This document shows positions 50,530 through 61,958 of a DNA stretch of 64,000 nucleotides, piece by piece. A program made the position numbers and the translations under genes. Under the pieces are notes generated by a model that worked only from the letters and a program-made list of their open reading frames with translations, was not told where the DNA came from and did not search any database. Source of the stretch: Silene latifolia (Eukaryota > Streptophyta > Magnoliopsida > Caryophyllales > Caryophyllaceae); the NCBI RefSeq assembly GCF_048544455.1, contig NC_133538.1:23174469-23238468 (forward strand). The letters run 5' to 3'. Position 1 is the first letter of the stretch, and each line of letters opens with the position of its first letter.

Positions 50530-52500
50530 GTCTGAAAACCACGCTCGGTGGCGTAAAAATGCTTTCGACCGGATCGCTTTAGATCGGTCGGTTTCGTCTC
50601 GGCAAGGGTCTCGAAACGATGTTAGAGATGTTCGGAGTCGGCACCAAGCAATTGTGGGATACTTGGAAACCGTTCGAATCCACTTTATACCTAGGTCAAC
50701 CAAGGCAAAAAGCGGTGTTTAACATAGGTATTAAAGATAAGGAATCGTCCTCTTTAGCATCCTATCTCTAGAATGACTCTCGTTCGCCCTGGATAAGGTC
50801 GTCCACTATCCAAAGTTTACTGATTGATCTTGGTTGGTTGAATGCAAAAGTTGATAAAACGGGTAAATTCATGAATGCGCTCAACAAGTTTAAACCTAAC
50901 ATGTGAGCTTTCTACGTTGGTTGTTTATCCAAATATCAAGTAATTGATGTCAAGTTGGATTTAAAGTTGATTTGCATGCACGACGAAATTTAAACATCCA
51001 TTTACCGAGTTAGGTTTATGGTACATAACGTGATCCATTTGTCTTAGAAAGGCATTTTGCAAATACAAAGTAAAAGGGCAGGCTTGTCATCTGATCCATC
51101 CTGTATTCGGGTCAACCAAAGTCGGGATCGTCCTAGACAAGTGCTGGAAAGGAAGCAGGACCTGCATCAGGCAGCCTATTGAGGCGCGAGCCTTTGGGCG
51201 ATGCAAGGGGACCTGTCCTGGCTTGAAAACTGGAAATCAGTAGGCCTGTTTAGGTGCGAGGCAGCAGACGATCCACAAGGACGTCTCCTGACTATTGAAA
51301 ACGTTTGTGAAACGGTTTGTAAAAGGGTATTTGAACCCGTTTCCAAAAGAAAAGGTTGTTTAGACCGCTTTTTGTGTTAATATGGAGAACGGGACTTGAA
51401 TAATCATCATTGTATTGACGATATTCGATGTCGGGTTCGGTTTTGCAAGCTTGCCATGAATAGTTTTGAAAATTGTTTATTATGAACTAGTTATATTAAG
51501 TTCATTGTTTGTAATTAGTCAATGTTCATCATCGTACTCGGATTTAAACCGACATGGTATGTGGAACCAATGATGATTATGCATGTATGACTAATATGGT
51601 TGTTTTTGAAAGTGTAAACAAATGAATAAAAGGTTTTAAAATACCTTTTATGTAATTAACCAAATGTTATCACCGAAACACGGATTAAACCGTCATGGTA
51701 TGAGAAACCAAGAGTGAACATGATTTATGGTTAAAAAGGTTTATCATAAAAATGGTTTGAAATGATAAAAACCGGTTGTAAAATGAAATGAAATGGAAAG
51801 AATGAACTCAAACACGTTTGAGTTCTGACTTGGATAGCCCATTAAGGCGCGAGGCACCTAGTTGTGACTAGGGGCTTCTGTTTCCGGTCAAACCTCGGTT
51901 TTGGCTCATTCGATCCATATTTTGGATCATGTTATGCATGTTTTAGCAAGTTAAGGTCATAAAAACAGATAAAAAGACATGAAAGAAGAGGATTAATTAA
52001 ACCCTCATACTTACATGCTAGGTTGAAGACGAGAAATCGACGGAAGTGTAAAAACTTGTTAGGTCGGAAAACTCGGTTGAAAACCGTTTTAGCAATGTCA
52101 AGAGTGTTTGTTTAGTTTAGTGATTGTGTAGTTGGTCGAGATGGTCTGTCAAGTGATTTAATGCACGATGACGGTACCAAACAATGTGTATGGCTTGTAT
52201 TTCCAATCGGTAGGTCGAAAATACATGTCGATTTGTGACTTGAGAAGTCGAGTCTAGAATTTGAAGGTAGAAATGAGGGGGCAGACACTCGCATACCTTC
52301 AAATGGTTGCATTTGAGGGGTATTTATAGAGGATTGAGTGGCTGTGTGCGTTTTGAGCGACGTGGCCGCATGGGCTACTGGAAGAGGCGCGAGCCATTTC
52401 GCGGGTCTTCGAGCTGTCTTGTCACTATCACGCACTTGAAATCATGATTTGTTCTATCCTAGGTTTTAGATGTCATGATTGGTGTACTTGACCATTCAAG
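50530..52500 (-). repeat. Ogre/Tat-type LTR remnant
   Basis: 50640-50780 (GAGTCGGCACCAAG, GGAAACCGTTCGAATCCACTTTATACC, TTAAAGATAAGG, GAATGACTCTCGTTCG) parallels 4080-4220 in the Ogre-like LTR in the same orientation. A TATAAATA box on the minus strand (52321-52328) occupies the equivalent place to the one at 6367. No primer site, gag or matching second LTR is seen, so it is a solo or truncated LTR. Both borders are approximate. The right side is cut by the LTR at 52503. Confidence 0.5.
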
Positions 52501-52502
52501 TA

Positions 52503-53285
52503 TGTTTTAGCAAGATTTCAAAACAGAGATAAAGTCTTGCCAGGGGTTTAATTGCAGAGCAATCTAACTCAAATAATTATGCCTGACTAGTATGATGAAT
52601 GACTTAAACAATGAATAATAAAGTGAAAGACAGAGATTTGTACGTGGAAAACCCTATGAATAAGGGAAAAAACCACGGGCACCAAGTCAGGAGGGATTGT
52701 TACTATCTTTTAGTGTATCCTGACAGGGAATGTGTATGTCAGGCTAGAGGTAGAGTATAAATGCTTAGTAAATATGCTCAAGGTGATTACAATTATGAAA
52801 TGAGAGTAAGGTTAAGTGAATAATAGATGATCTTCCTTCTTCCTTCTGCTTTGCTATTTATATCTTGCAAATAACGACTCTTTCATGTTTGTTTTGGATG
52901 CTCCTTGATAATAGGCCTCGTGCCCTATTTACCCGGAAGTGGTTGTTTGACTCTATAATCCGCCTGCCGTTATCTTTGATCAGTCAGCTGATCCATATTC
53001 TTCGTATATTTTTTTGAATAGGTCTTCCATTAAAGTAGGAACCGTTTCTCTAGGTTTTAGTTGTGCTTTAGTTGTTGCGTGACTCATTCTATAGTGCCCA
53101 ACATTCAGCTGATGAGTTATTCCTTTAGGCCTGGCCTAGATAGATGGTCTGACATGTCTTTCCCTCCTGGCTGGCACCTGTCTGGGTATAGTATGCTTTG
53201 TATTGGGTTACTTCCGTTCAGGCTATGCTTGGTATTTCTTTGTCTGACTTTTGTCTGATCAGGCAGGACAATTCTTGGCCCAACA
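52503..53285 (-). repeat. 3' LTR of Retand-like element B
   Basis: 783 bp. The minus strand starts TGTTGGGCCAAG and ends GCTAAAACA. Inverted counterpart of 32341-33119. TATAAATA at 52855-52862 (minus). Element B extends right, past the window edge. Confidence 0.88.
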
Positions 53286-53637
53286 ATTGACCCTTATCTC
53301 CTTATTTCCATTAGATCTGGCCAGGAATGAGGAGATAAAAAATCGGTCAGACAAAAAATATAAGAATCTTTACCGGAAAAGAATTTGAGTCTTTTTCAAC
53401 GTCCTAACGGCTAGTGTCCATAAATGAGGTAGGTTCATCAAACCCTATGAGAGTCATGATTGAACTCATCCACTTGCATTATCCATTAAATTGTTTTACG
53501 GCTATAAAATGCTTTGAGCCGTCATTTGATTTCACATTTACATTTTTCAATTTTTCAAACTTTCTTTCTCTCTTCTCCAATTTCTTTGTGAGATAAATTT
53601 CCCTGTTCAATAATCTTCATACTTCAATCAAGAAAAA
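53286..53637. other. Purine tract and aORF 5' flank of element B
   Basis: On the minus strand the sequence next to the LTR reads AAGGAGATAAGGGTCAAT, the priming tract. The rest is the presumed 5' flank of the aORF, which reads rightwards from 53638. Confidence 0.5.
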
Positions 53638-55849
53638 ATGGCCGGTGGAAGAAGAAGGGCTGCTGCATCCAAGGCCGCTGAGGATGATAAGCCTCCGGTG
53701 GTGGTTGATGTCTCAGAAATTATCCCTGAGGATGAAGTTATGGAAATTTCTGCCCCTTCAGAAATTCTATCTATCACACACAAGGGTGTCAGTTTTGCCC
53801 CTGTGAAATCATTGTCTGCTTCATTTCCTAAGGCCAATCAACTTAAACCTTCTTTTGAACATTTGTTGAAGGGCAGAGGTCTACTTCCTTTTGATGCTGA
53901 GGTCTGGGTCCCTGAGAGTGGTTCAGTCAGGGCTAATTGGTGCAGCCCTGGCTGGTTTTGTATTTTTGAATGGGCGTTCAAGGGGGGTTGTAGGCTTCCT
54001 TTTCTCCATTTATGGTTGAGGTTATTAGGGCCATCAAGGTTACTCCTTTTCAACTTATGCCGATGGTTTGGAAGATCGTTCAATCTGTTGAACACCTATG
54101 TGCCAAGCACAACTTGGTGATTACTCTTGCGAATTTCAAGAATGTTTATCATTTGAAAAGTAATTCTACTGGGCGCTTCAACTTTCGAGTCAGGGCAAAG
54201 ATGACTCATCTGATAACCAACTTTGATTCAGGCGATGATAAGGGTTAGACCACAACCTATATATTCATCAGGGAAGATTCTGTTGCCCCTGATCTGGATT
54301 ATCATAGTTATCCGGCTGCGGAGGATGGTAAGTTCTCTTCCCTACATTTAATTGAAATTATAATCGTATGTAAATCAGATTTTAAAGAAGAGTTACTTGT
54401 GTTGTACCATAGTGGCTGACTGGGCTTGTGATCCTGATGCTGAGGGGTCGGCTGATCGGATTGCAACTTTTATGGCCTTGTCAGATGAGGAGAGGACGTG
54501 GCCTGCTTGTCTTGGTCAAGAGCCCCTGCCTCGCTTCAGGAAGGCTAAGCTGAGTACTTACAAGGCTGCTAAAGGTGCCAAGGCTTCAGGGGCCTCATCG
54601 TCAGGCAGTAAGTTTTTGTCTTTTCTATGTTGACTTTGATGCCTGAGCATATGTTAGTATTACTGATATATACTTTCGTTGTGTAGCTACTAGGGCTTCC
54701 GTAAGGATTGCTAGTTTTTGCTTGTCTTTGTTAAAAGCAGGTGTTTCTCATATTACAGGGGAAAAGTCCCGGAGTAGTGAGGCAACGGGGAGTGACAGTA
54801 CGCTTCAAATCCAGGTCCCTGCTCATCAGGCTCAATTGGTGTCTCCTCCGTAGGTTGTGGTTGATGTTGATGAGCCCAGTCAGGCTAGCAAAAGAAAAAG
54901 GTCGGATGAGGTTTATGAGGGAGTTGGTGGTGATGATGTGAGTGATCTTAGAGAGGTCAGGGCTAGGCTTGCTGATGTTCAATTTGTCATTGAACAAATC
55001 CAGGCTCACCCTTTCCTGGTTGATGATCCTTATTATAAATATCAGGCTGAGGAGATGTCTGCTAAATTTGATACGGTCGTTATGTACCAAAAATAAATAC
55101 CTAAATATAACTAACAGAAGCTAGCGATAAGTAGGGTCGATCTCCACAGGGAGGCTAAGTTGCTATTTATCTGTTTAACTCGGTATGTCGGAATGTCACA
55201 ATTGGGGGTTTGAAGTGTTTTGACTAAACTAATGAGATAAAGGCAAGAGAAAAGGAATTAAGGGAAATTAACAGAAAGAGAAAGGAAACTAGGACTCCGG
55301 GTCATCAATAAACGTCAGTCAATCACAGCTGAGGTCACAGATCAGTCGATGTGTCGGTCTAAGGGGCATAGAATATCTCCTTTCGGTCTCAATTCACCCT
55401 AAAATGCTATTAGCTTAACTTTCGCCCTCACTAAAGCATCCTATTGTTCACTGCGGGTCTCACCTATTCCAACCTTTCGGTCCAGGTCCAGGTTTACCAA
55501 AATTAAAAGGCTAATTGCTTCGAATCAACTAGCAGGATACAGTTAAAGCAGCGATTAACAACATAGACTACAACTACAACGACAGATCTAATAACCTAAT
55601 TAGCAACTAACATTGGTCTATTGAATCACCTAGTCCTAGCAGAGGAATTTAGCTAGACATGAATAAAAGAGCAAGAACAAGGGAAAGGAGAATAATAAAC
55701 ATTAATTAAATTAAAGAGAAAAGGGAGAGAAAGAGTTACAGTAGAAAAGGATCCGGAAAATAGGAGAGAAAAATAGTATTCAACAGTAACCAGAGGAAAA
55801 AGTAACGTGTGATGTGTGTGGGAGAGTTACAAATGACGTCTCCCCTTCC

Positions 55850-55857
55850 TATTTATA
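55850..55857 (-). promoter_or_regulatory. TATA box of the Athila-type LTR
   Basis: TATAAATA on the minus strand, about 70 bp downstream of the nearest CTCGATCGAG. The same box is at 61268-61275 in the other LTR. Confidence 0.55.
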
Positions 55858-55926
55858 AGAAAAATAGGATTTTATTCAACCTAATGACGGATTTAAGCTA
55901 AAAGCCCAAGCCCGTAAGAGAAACCA

Positions 55927-56085
55927 CTCGATCGAGTGGTTTAAAACCACTCGATCGAGTTAACTAAAGTTTAAACCACTCGATCGAGTAGAAAATCTAC
56001 TCGATCGAGTAAATCTTAAAATGCAACTACTCGATCGAGTAGAAAAAGGACTCGATCGAGCAAAATTGTACTCGATCGAGTACTT
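55927..56085. repeat. CTCGATCGAG palindrome array in U3
   Basis: Seven perfect copies of the 10-bp palindrome, mostly 15-30 bp apart and often extended to ACTCGATCGAGT. The matching array in the 5' LTR (61343-61502) has six perfect copies and one with a C-to-T change. Confidence 0.95.
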
Positions 56086-56540
56086 TCCAAAGAACAATTT
56101 CTGCTTTGCGACTTTGAATTTCAAACGGTACGCCATTTCTTCGTTACTTGGGCAAACAGGACGATTCCGGTGGAATTGGAAAGATATGAGGACAAACTTT
56201 CATCTCCAATTAAATTACATCAATATCTGTTGTAGAACTCGAGATGGCTTTCCAAAGTAGGCACTAGCAATTTGAAGTTCTTCCTTTGCTCGCCTAGCTA
56301 TCTTACTTCTTTGCGCATCTCAAAATAGCTATATTCCCGCTCCAAATTCGCTCTTCCTCCAAATGCATGCTAAAAGGACGGTAAAAGGCTTGATTTCACT
56401 ACTTTCTGGTTCATTCCTGCAAATAAGACAAAACAAACCAAAGTAGCATATTCGAGGCATTTCGTAGCATAAACTACGATAATAGCATAGAAATACGTGC
56501 ATAAAAAGGCCTAAAAAGACTATATAAAATGCACGTATCA

Positions 56541-58534
56541 AATTTCCCCAAACCAAACCTTTACTCGTCCTCGAGTAAACTAAATGCAAACTAATGGAAC
56601 GGAAAAGATAACTCAGAGCTAGCTACAAATGCCCACTTAAACCAATTTAATGCAAGCAAACTAACACTTATAGCTAACAGTGAAATGCAAACGAATTATA
56701 AGATGTTTATAATAAAGCTGAACCGTCGACCTTGCAAGACCTTTAATAATGGACTCTCACGGGTCACTCTTCTCTCATGAAGCAAAGGGTGAACATATAT
56801 ATGTAAGAGAGAAAGAAAAATAGTCGCTCACCTAGACTACGACCCACATAAACATGCATGCAACTAATATGATAGACAATTCTAACTACCGTACACACAT
56901 TCCAACCAAACAAGGTCCTGTCACAGCCGAGGGCTTACAAAAATATGGTAAAGTGAGGCAATGGGTAAGAAAAGGCAAAACATTTATGGGAATGTGGAGG
57001 TATAGGTGATCAAGCTAGTACCTAAACAAAACCATATAACAACATCCATTTCCAACTCAATTATAGAATCAAGCGCATATGCCCTTCAATTGGCACAAAG
57101 CTCACCAAACCGAACTGAAAATACTCCTAAAAAAAAATGTAAATAAAGCATAGGAGTGAAACCGTCTCATAATCAAACAACATCTTCTTTTTTCTTTTTT
57201 TTTTCTCTTTTTTTCGGTTTCTTCTTTTTTTTTTCTTTTTTTTCACATTTTTTCCCTTTTCACATTATTTTTTCAACTTCTTTTTTTTCTTTTTTTCATC
57301 AACCTCCTTTTCTTCTTTTCTACCAACTCCAAATCGATATAATATGAACCAAACTTGGCATAATGAAATATATACCGCAAAAACAATCTAAACTAGCTTG
57401 ACACGGTAGGCTAAATTTGGATGTAGTTAAGGGTCAACAGGCAAATTTGGCTAATGTGGAGTTAAATGGGTAAAAATGAAAGAAAAGGGAATGTAAGCAC
57501 CTCCCTGAATGTGGCACCAACCACTAACCCGAATGTATGCAGGCAAAAAGCAATTGAATTTCATATACGTGCAAATTAATGATACATGATATGCAAGGAG
57601 TAACTAATCACAATCCTACATGAAACTGGTCACAAATGACACCAGTTTATACGACTCTAATCCTTAGAATATATAAGTAGGTTGCCAAAATTTCAGGTTA
57701 AGTCTATTCGTTCAGCTAAATTTTAACATAAACTCGTAGATATGCAAAAGACAAAGCTAAAAGATAATAGTTTAATGCAAGGCTTAAGCAAAAAGACAAT
57801 TGCAGTGCAATATCATCATAGAAATCTACCGTTCCGACTCAACCTATATGCTAAAATAAACGTGAAATTTTTTGAATTTAAATTTTTTTCAATTTTTATG
57901 AGATTTTTGATTTTAATAAGAATAAACAACAATACATACGGAAATTAAACGTGACAACAGAAATGCAATAAAAACAAGATGCAGACACAGATATGGATGC
58001 ATAACCTCTCCAAACCAAACCGTACAATGCCCCCATTGTACCAAAACATGGAAAGGAAACGCAAACTAATAGAGAAAGAGAGTAAATGCGGAAAGCTCAC
58101 AAGATTGCGCAAATAAGGGACCTCCCCAAACCAGCCAGCAACGTGGGAGGTCGCTAAACATCTCAAATATCATCACAGGAAGCGAATCCAAGCAAAGGGC
58201 GTCCAAAACAGCTCGGTCGAGTAAATTTAATTTTTTTTTTTTTTGCAGGTACTCGATCAAGTAAAATAAGTACTCGATCGAGTGATTTCAGCAGCAAAAG
58301 CTCTCGATCGAGTTGTACTCGATCGAGTGATCCTCAGTGTATTCCTGCAAAACGCAATAAAAATAGCCCGCAAAACTGACAAAGCAAGCATATTGATATA
58401 GTTTATGGTATGAAAACCATTTATTACAACTAAAATGAAATAGAAAATTAAAAATAAATCTCCGGGTTGCCTCCCGAGTAGCGCTAGCTTCAGACAGGTC
58501 CTAGCTCGACCTTCTTTTCTTCGAGCCTCTATAA
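56541..58534 (-). other. 3' untranslated region of the second Athila-type element
   Basis: On the minus strand: block GGGAGGCAACCCGGAG near 58460, three perfect and two imperfect CTCGATCGAG copies (58207-58330), CAATGGGGGCATTGTAC near 58030, a purine-rich stretch (57180-57310), and the priming tract GGTTTGGTTTGGGGAAATT next to the LTR. The same order is found in the plus-strand relative. No gene. Confidence 0.65.
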
Positions 58535-59737
58535 TCAGTCATAATCAAAATAGCTCAAAGCGCGCAACATTAAATCATAAATCTGCGCATATGCTATACA
58601 AAAATGTAAGTAGCACCACAGTGGAATAAAAATATAGGAAATAAAATTGTTTAACTGTTTAAGCCTAACAAATTTCCTATGAGAGCTCCTAAATTTATCC
58701 ACAAAATAGAGGAGCGCAGGAGCGATTGTCAATAAAGTAGGGTATCGTTTCAGATTAACGAAATTAAAATGGTAAGGACGGCGAAAAATCGTTAAAATAT
58801 ACGACCTACTGGGAAGGGGCAAAGCATTAGAATGAGCAGCGTAAGTTAAACGAGGCAATTTACTATTTAAACAACCAATAAATAAATTATCGTTTACTAT
58901 CTCGGGTTGGTCGCTCTCATTGTCGGAATCACTGACAAAGGAATGTATTACCTCATCCGTGCTAGGAGCAAGGACCGACTCAGCTGTCCTTCCGTCACCC
59001 TCCTCAGTGGAATTCGTCCCGTAAATCTCAGCCTCTTGTGCATCCGACTCGGCTTTGAATAGGGGAGATTCATCGTATCCATTATCATCGTCAAAATCGT
59101 CATCCAAAACAAATCCACATGACGAATCAATGCTCTCGCTGGCCAGTTCAGTCGATCGAGTAGAATTCTTGCTCGATCGACCATTTCCTTCCTGATTTTC
59201 ACTCGATCGAGTAGAAATATCACTCGATCGAGAACTTTCTTCTGGAAATTCACTCGATCGACTAATATAAGTCACTCGATCGAGTGATTCTTCCTGTACA
59301 GCGGTGAAATCTTCGTGTATGCTATTGAAATATGATAGAAATTCGTCATCCGAGTCATAAAGATCATCCTCAGCCTTGGGCAACACGGGTTCTTCATGGG
59401 AAAAACCGCTCTCGGTAAAGTATACCTCTTCTATTTTCCAACTATCAGACTCAGCTGCTAACTGAGCTATTATAGACTCGAGCTCATCAATGTGCGCGAA
59501 AAACCGTCTATCATGCTCTTGCCTTTTGGAGGCAAGTATCTCTAACAAAGATTTCAGCTCCGCAATCTCTTCTTCTTGTATATCAGGAGGATCTTGTTGC
59601 GGTGGCCATTGATAGGGTGGATGTGGCGTAGGAGAAGTGCAGTAATTACCACATCCCCAAGATTTCTTCCTTTCCCAACTAGCAGGTTTTTCAGATTGGG
59701 CTTCAAACTGAGCGATTAGTCGGGAGACAGATGTCAT
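58535..59737 (-). CDS. 400-residue ORF of the non-autonomous Athila-type element
   Basis: Open from ATG at 59737 to a stop at 58535; function unknown. The N-terminus MTSVSRLIAQFEA matches the start of the gag-like ORF at 11242. Residues about 70-100 look coiled (ELKSLLEILASKRQEHDRRF). Residues about 150-205 are Ser-rich with repeated (S/T)RSS units, each encoded over a TCGATCGA motif. A very acidic stretch follows (DDDFDDDNGYDES). The last 120 residues are basic and hydrophobic, with a membrane-like segment near the end (ISYIFIPLWCYLHFCIAYA). It lacks a zinc knuckle, protease and RT. Intact while all neighbouring retroelement ORFs are broken. It might be a gag derivative or an additional retrotransposon protein. 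Confidence 0.65.
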   Translation of the reverse strand: MTSVSRLIAQFEAQSEKPASWERKKSWGCGNYCTSPTPHPPYQWPPQQDPPDIQEEEIAELKSLLEILASKRQEHDRRFFAHIDELESIIAQLAAESDSWKIEEVYFTESGFSHEEPVLPKAEDDLYDSDDEFLSYFNSIHEDFTAVQEESLDRVTYISRSSEFPEESSRSSDISTRSSENQEGNGRSSKNSTRSTELASESIDSSCGFVLDDDFDDDNGYDESPLFKAESDAQEAEIYGTNSTEEGDGRTAESVLAPSTDEVIHSFVSDSDNESDQPEIVNDNLFIGCLNSKLPRLTYAAHSNALPLPSRSYILTIFRRPYHFNFVNLKRYPTLLTIAPALLYFVDKFRSSHRKFVRLKQLNNFISYIFIPLWCYLHFCIAYAQIYDLMLRALSYFDYD

Positions 59738-59765
59738 CTTGGCAAAAGGGATCGAAGGTACTCAA

Positions 59766-60935
59766 GCCTTCCCTTCGATAATCTCCCTCGGTAGCCTGTC
59801 TAATAAACCTGTAGGCCTATCAAAACAGCACTAAAGAAAAAGATAAGAACAACCTCAAGGTACTTAGCCTTCCTTTGAGGCGAAAGACAAACAAAATAAA
59901 ACAGATAAAAAAAACGTCGCCTCCCCGGCAACGGCGCAAAAATTTGATACCGGTCGTCGCAGTATCAAACACGTCAGTCAATCACAGCTGAGGTCACAGA
60001 TAAGTTGATGTGTCAGTCTAAGGGGCATAGAATATCTCCTTTCGGTCTCAATTCACCCTAAAATGCTATTAGCTTAACTTTTTCCCTCACTAAAGCATCC
60101 TATTGCTCACTACGGGTCTCACCTATTCCAACCTTTCGGTCCAGGTCAAGGTTTACCAAAATTAAAAGGCTAATTGCTTCGAATCAACAAGCAGGACACA
60201 GTTAAAGCAGCGATTAACAACATAGACTACAACTACAACGACAGATCTAATAACCTAATTAGCAACTAACATTGGTCTATTGAATCACCTAGTCCTAGCA
60301 GAGGAATTTAGCTAGACATGAATAAAAGAGCAAGAACAAGGGAAAGGACAGCCTTCCCTTCGATAATCTCCCTCGGTAGCCTGTCTAATAAACCTGTAGG
60401 CCTATCAAAACAGCACTAAAGAAAAAGATAAGAACAGCCTCAAGGTACTTAGCCTTCCCTTGAGGCGAAAGACAAACAAAATAAAATAGATAAAAAAAAC
60501 GTCGCCTCCCCGGCAACGGCGCCAAAATTTGATACCGGTCGTCGCAGTATCAAAAACGTCAGTCAATTACAGCTGAGGTCACAGATCAGTCGATGTGTCA
60601 GTCTAAGGGGCATAGAATATCTCCTTTCGGTCTCAATTCACCCTAAAATGCTATTAGCTTAACTTTCGCCCTCACTAAAGCATCCTATTGTTCACTGCGG
60701 GTCTCACCTATTCCAACCTTTCGGTCCAGGTCAAGGTTTACCAAAATTAAAAGGCTAATTGCTTCGAATCAACTAGCAGGATACAGTTAAAGCAGCGATT
60801 AACAACATAGACTACAACTACAACGACAGATCTAATAACCTAATTAGCAACTAACATTGGTCTATTGTTCACTGCGGGTCTCACCTATTCCAACCTTTCG
60901 GTCCAGGTCAAGGTTTACCAAAATTAAAAGGCTAA
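59766..60935 (-). repeat. 585-bp tandem duplication across leader, primer site and LTR end
   Basis: 59766-60350 and 60351-60935 repeat the same order: leader (GCCTTCCCTTCGATAATC), primer site, then the LTR end starting TGATACCGG. The primer site is intact in the right copy (60507-60524) and altered in the left (59925-59938, GCGCAAA for GCGCCAA). The right copy is further changed by a 177-bp duplication. Confidence 0.85.
60507..60524 (-). promoter_or_regulatory. Primer binding site, tRNA-Asp type
   Basis: The minus strand reads TGGCGCCGTTGCCGGGGA, an 18-base match to the complement of the tRNA-Asp 3' end as I recall it, next to the 5' LTR. Confidence 0.85.
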
Positions 60936-61958
60936 TTGCTTCGAATCAACTAGCAGGATACAGTTAAAGCAGCGATTAACAACATAGACTACAACTACAA
61001 CGACAGATCTAATAACCTAATTAGCAACTAACATTGGTCTATTGAATCACCTAGTCCTAGCAGAGGAATTTAGCTAGACATGAATAAAAGATCAAGAACA
61101 AGGGAAAGGAGAATAATAAACATTAATTAAATTAAAGAGAAAAGGGAGAGAAAGAGTTACGAGAGAAAAGGATCCCAAAATAGGAGAGAAAATAGTATTC
61201 AACGAACCGAGAGGAAAAAGTAACGTGTGATGTGTGTGGGAGAGTTACAAATGACGTCTCCCCTTCCTATTTATAATAAAAATAGGATTTTATTCAACCT
61301 AATGACGGATTTAAGCTAAAAGCCCAAGCCCGTAAGAGAAACCACTCGATCGAGTGGTTTAAAACCACTTGATCGAGTTAACTAAAGTTTAAACCACTCG
61401 ATCGAGTAGAAAATCTACTCGATCGAGTAAATCCTAAAATGCAACTACTCGATCGAGTAGAAAAAGGACTCGATCGAGCAAAATTGTACTCGATCGAGTA
61501 CATTCCAGCAACAATTTCCAGCTTTGCGCACTGAATTTCAAACGGCTGCCATTTCTTCGTTACTTGGGCAAACAGGACGATTCCGGTGGAATTGGAAAGA
61601 TATGAGGACAAAATTTCATCTCCAATTAAATTACATCAATATCTGTTGTAGAACTCGAGATATGGCTTTCCAAAGTAGGCACTAGCAATTTGAAGTTCTT
61701 CCTTTGCTCGCCTAGCTATCTTACTTCTTTGCGCATCTCAAAATAGCTATATTCTCGCTCCAAATTCGCTCTTCCTCCAAATGCATGCTAAAAGGACGGT
61801 AAAAGGCTTGATTTCACTACTTTCTGGTTCATTACTACAAATAAGACAAAACAAACCAAAGTAGCATATTCGGGGAATTTCGTAGCATAAACTACGATAA
61901 TAGCATAGAAATACGTTCATAAAAAGGCCTAAAAAGACTATATAAAATGCACGTATCA
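60530..61958 (-). repeat. 5' LTR of the second Athila-type element, rearranged
   Basis: Compared with the 3' LTR it lacks about 220 bp near its 3' end (a 25-bp remnant joins directly to AACGTCAGTC at 60555). It carries a 177-bp tandem duplication (60691-60867, 60868-61044) joined at the shared hexamer CTATTG. Correcting for these gives about the length of the 3' LTR. The CTCGATCGAG array lies at 61343-61502. Confidence 0.88.

Larger units (their letters stand above)
55069..56540 (-). repeat. 3' LTR of the second Athila-type element
   Basis: 1472 bp, minus strand TGATACGTGCATTTTATATAG to GACCGTATCA. Seven perfect CTCGATCGAG copies in 55927-56085, then (minus sense) TATAAATA at 55850-55857. 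Confidence 0.92.
55069..61958 (-). mobile_element. Second, non-autonomous Athila-type element
   Basis: Minus-strand element with 3' LTR 55069-56540 and 5' LTR about 60530-61958, a tRNA-Asp primer site, one 400-codon ORF and no RT or integrase. The internal part is only about 3.4 kb after discounting a 585-bp duplication. LTRs share start, TATA box and CTCGATCGAG array with the solo LTR at 12478-13819. The flanks AAATT (left) and TCTGA (right) do not match, so the ends may come from recombination or later change. Confidence 0.88.

Noticed and set aside
55927..56085. CRISPR-like array from regularly repeated CTCGATCGAG
   Set aside because: Plant DNA, 10-bp repeats with irregular and related spacers inside an LTR; no cas genes.
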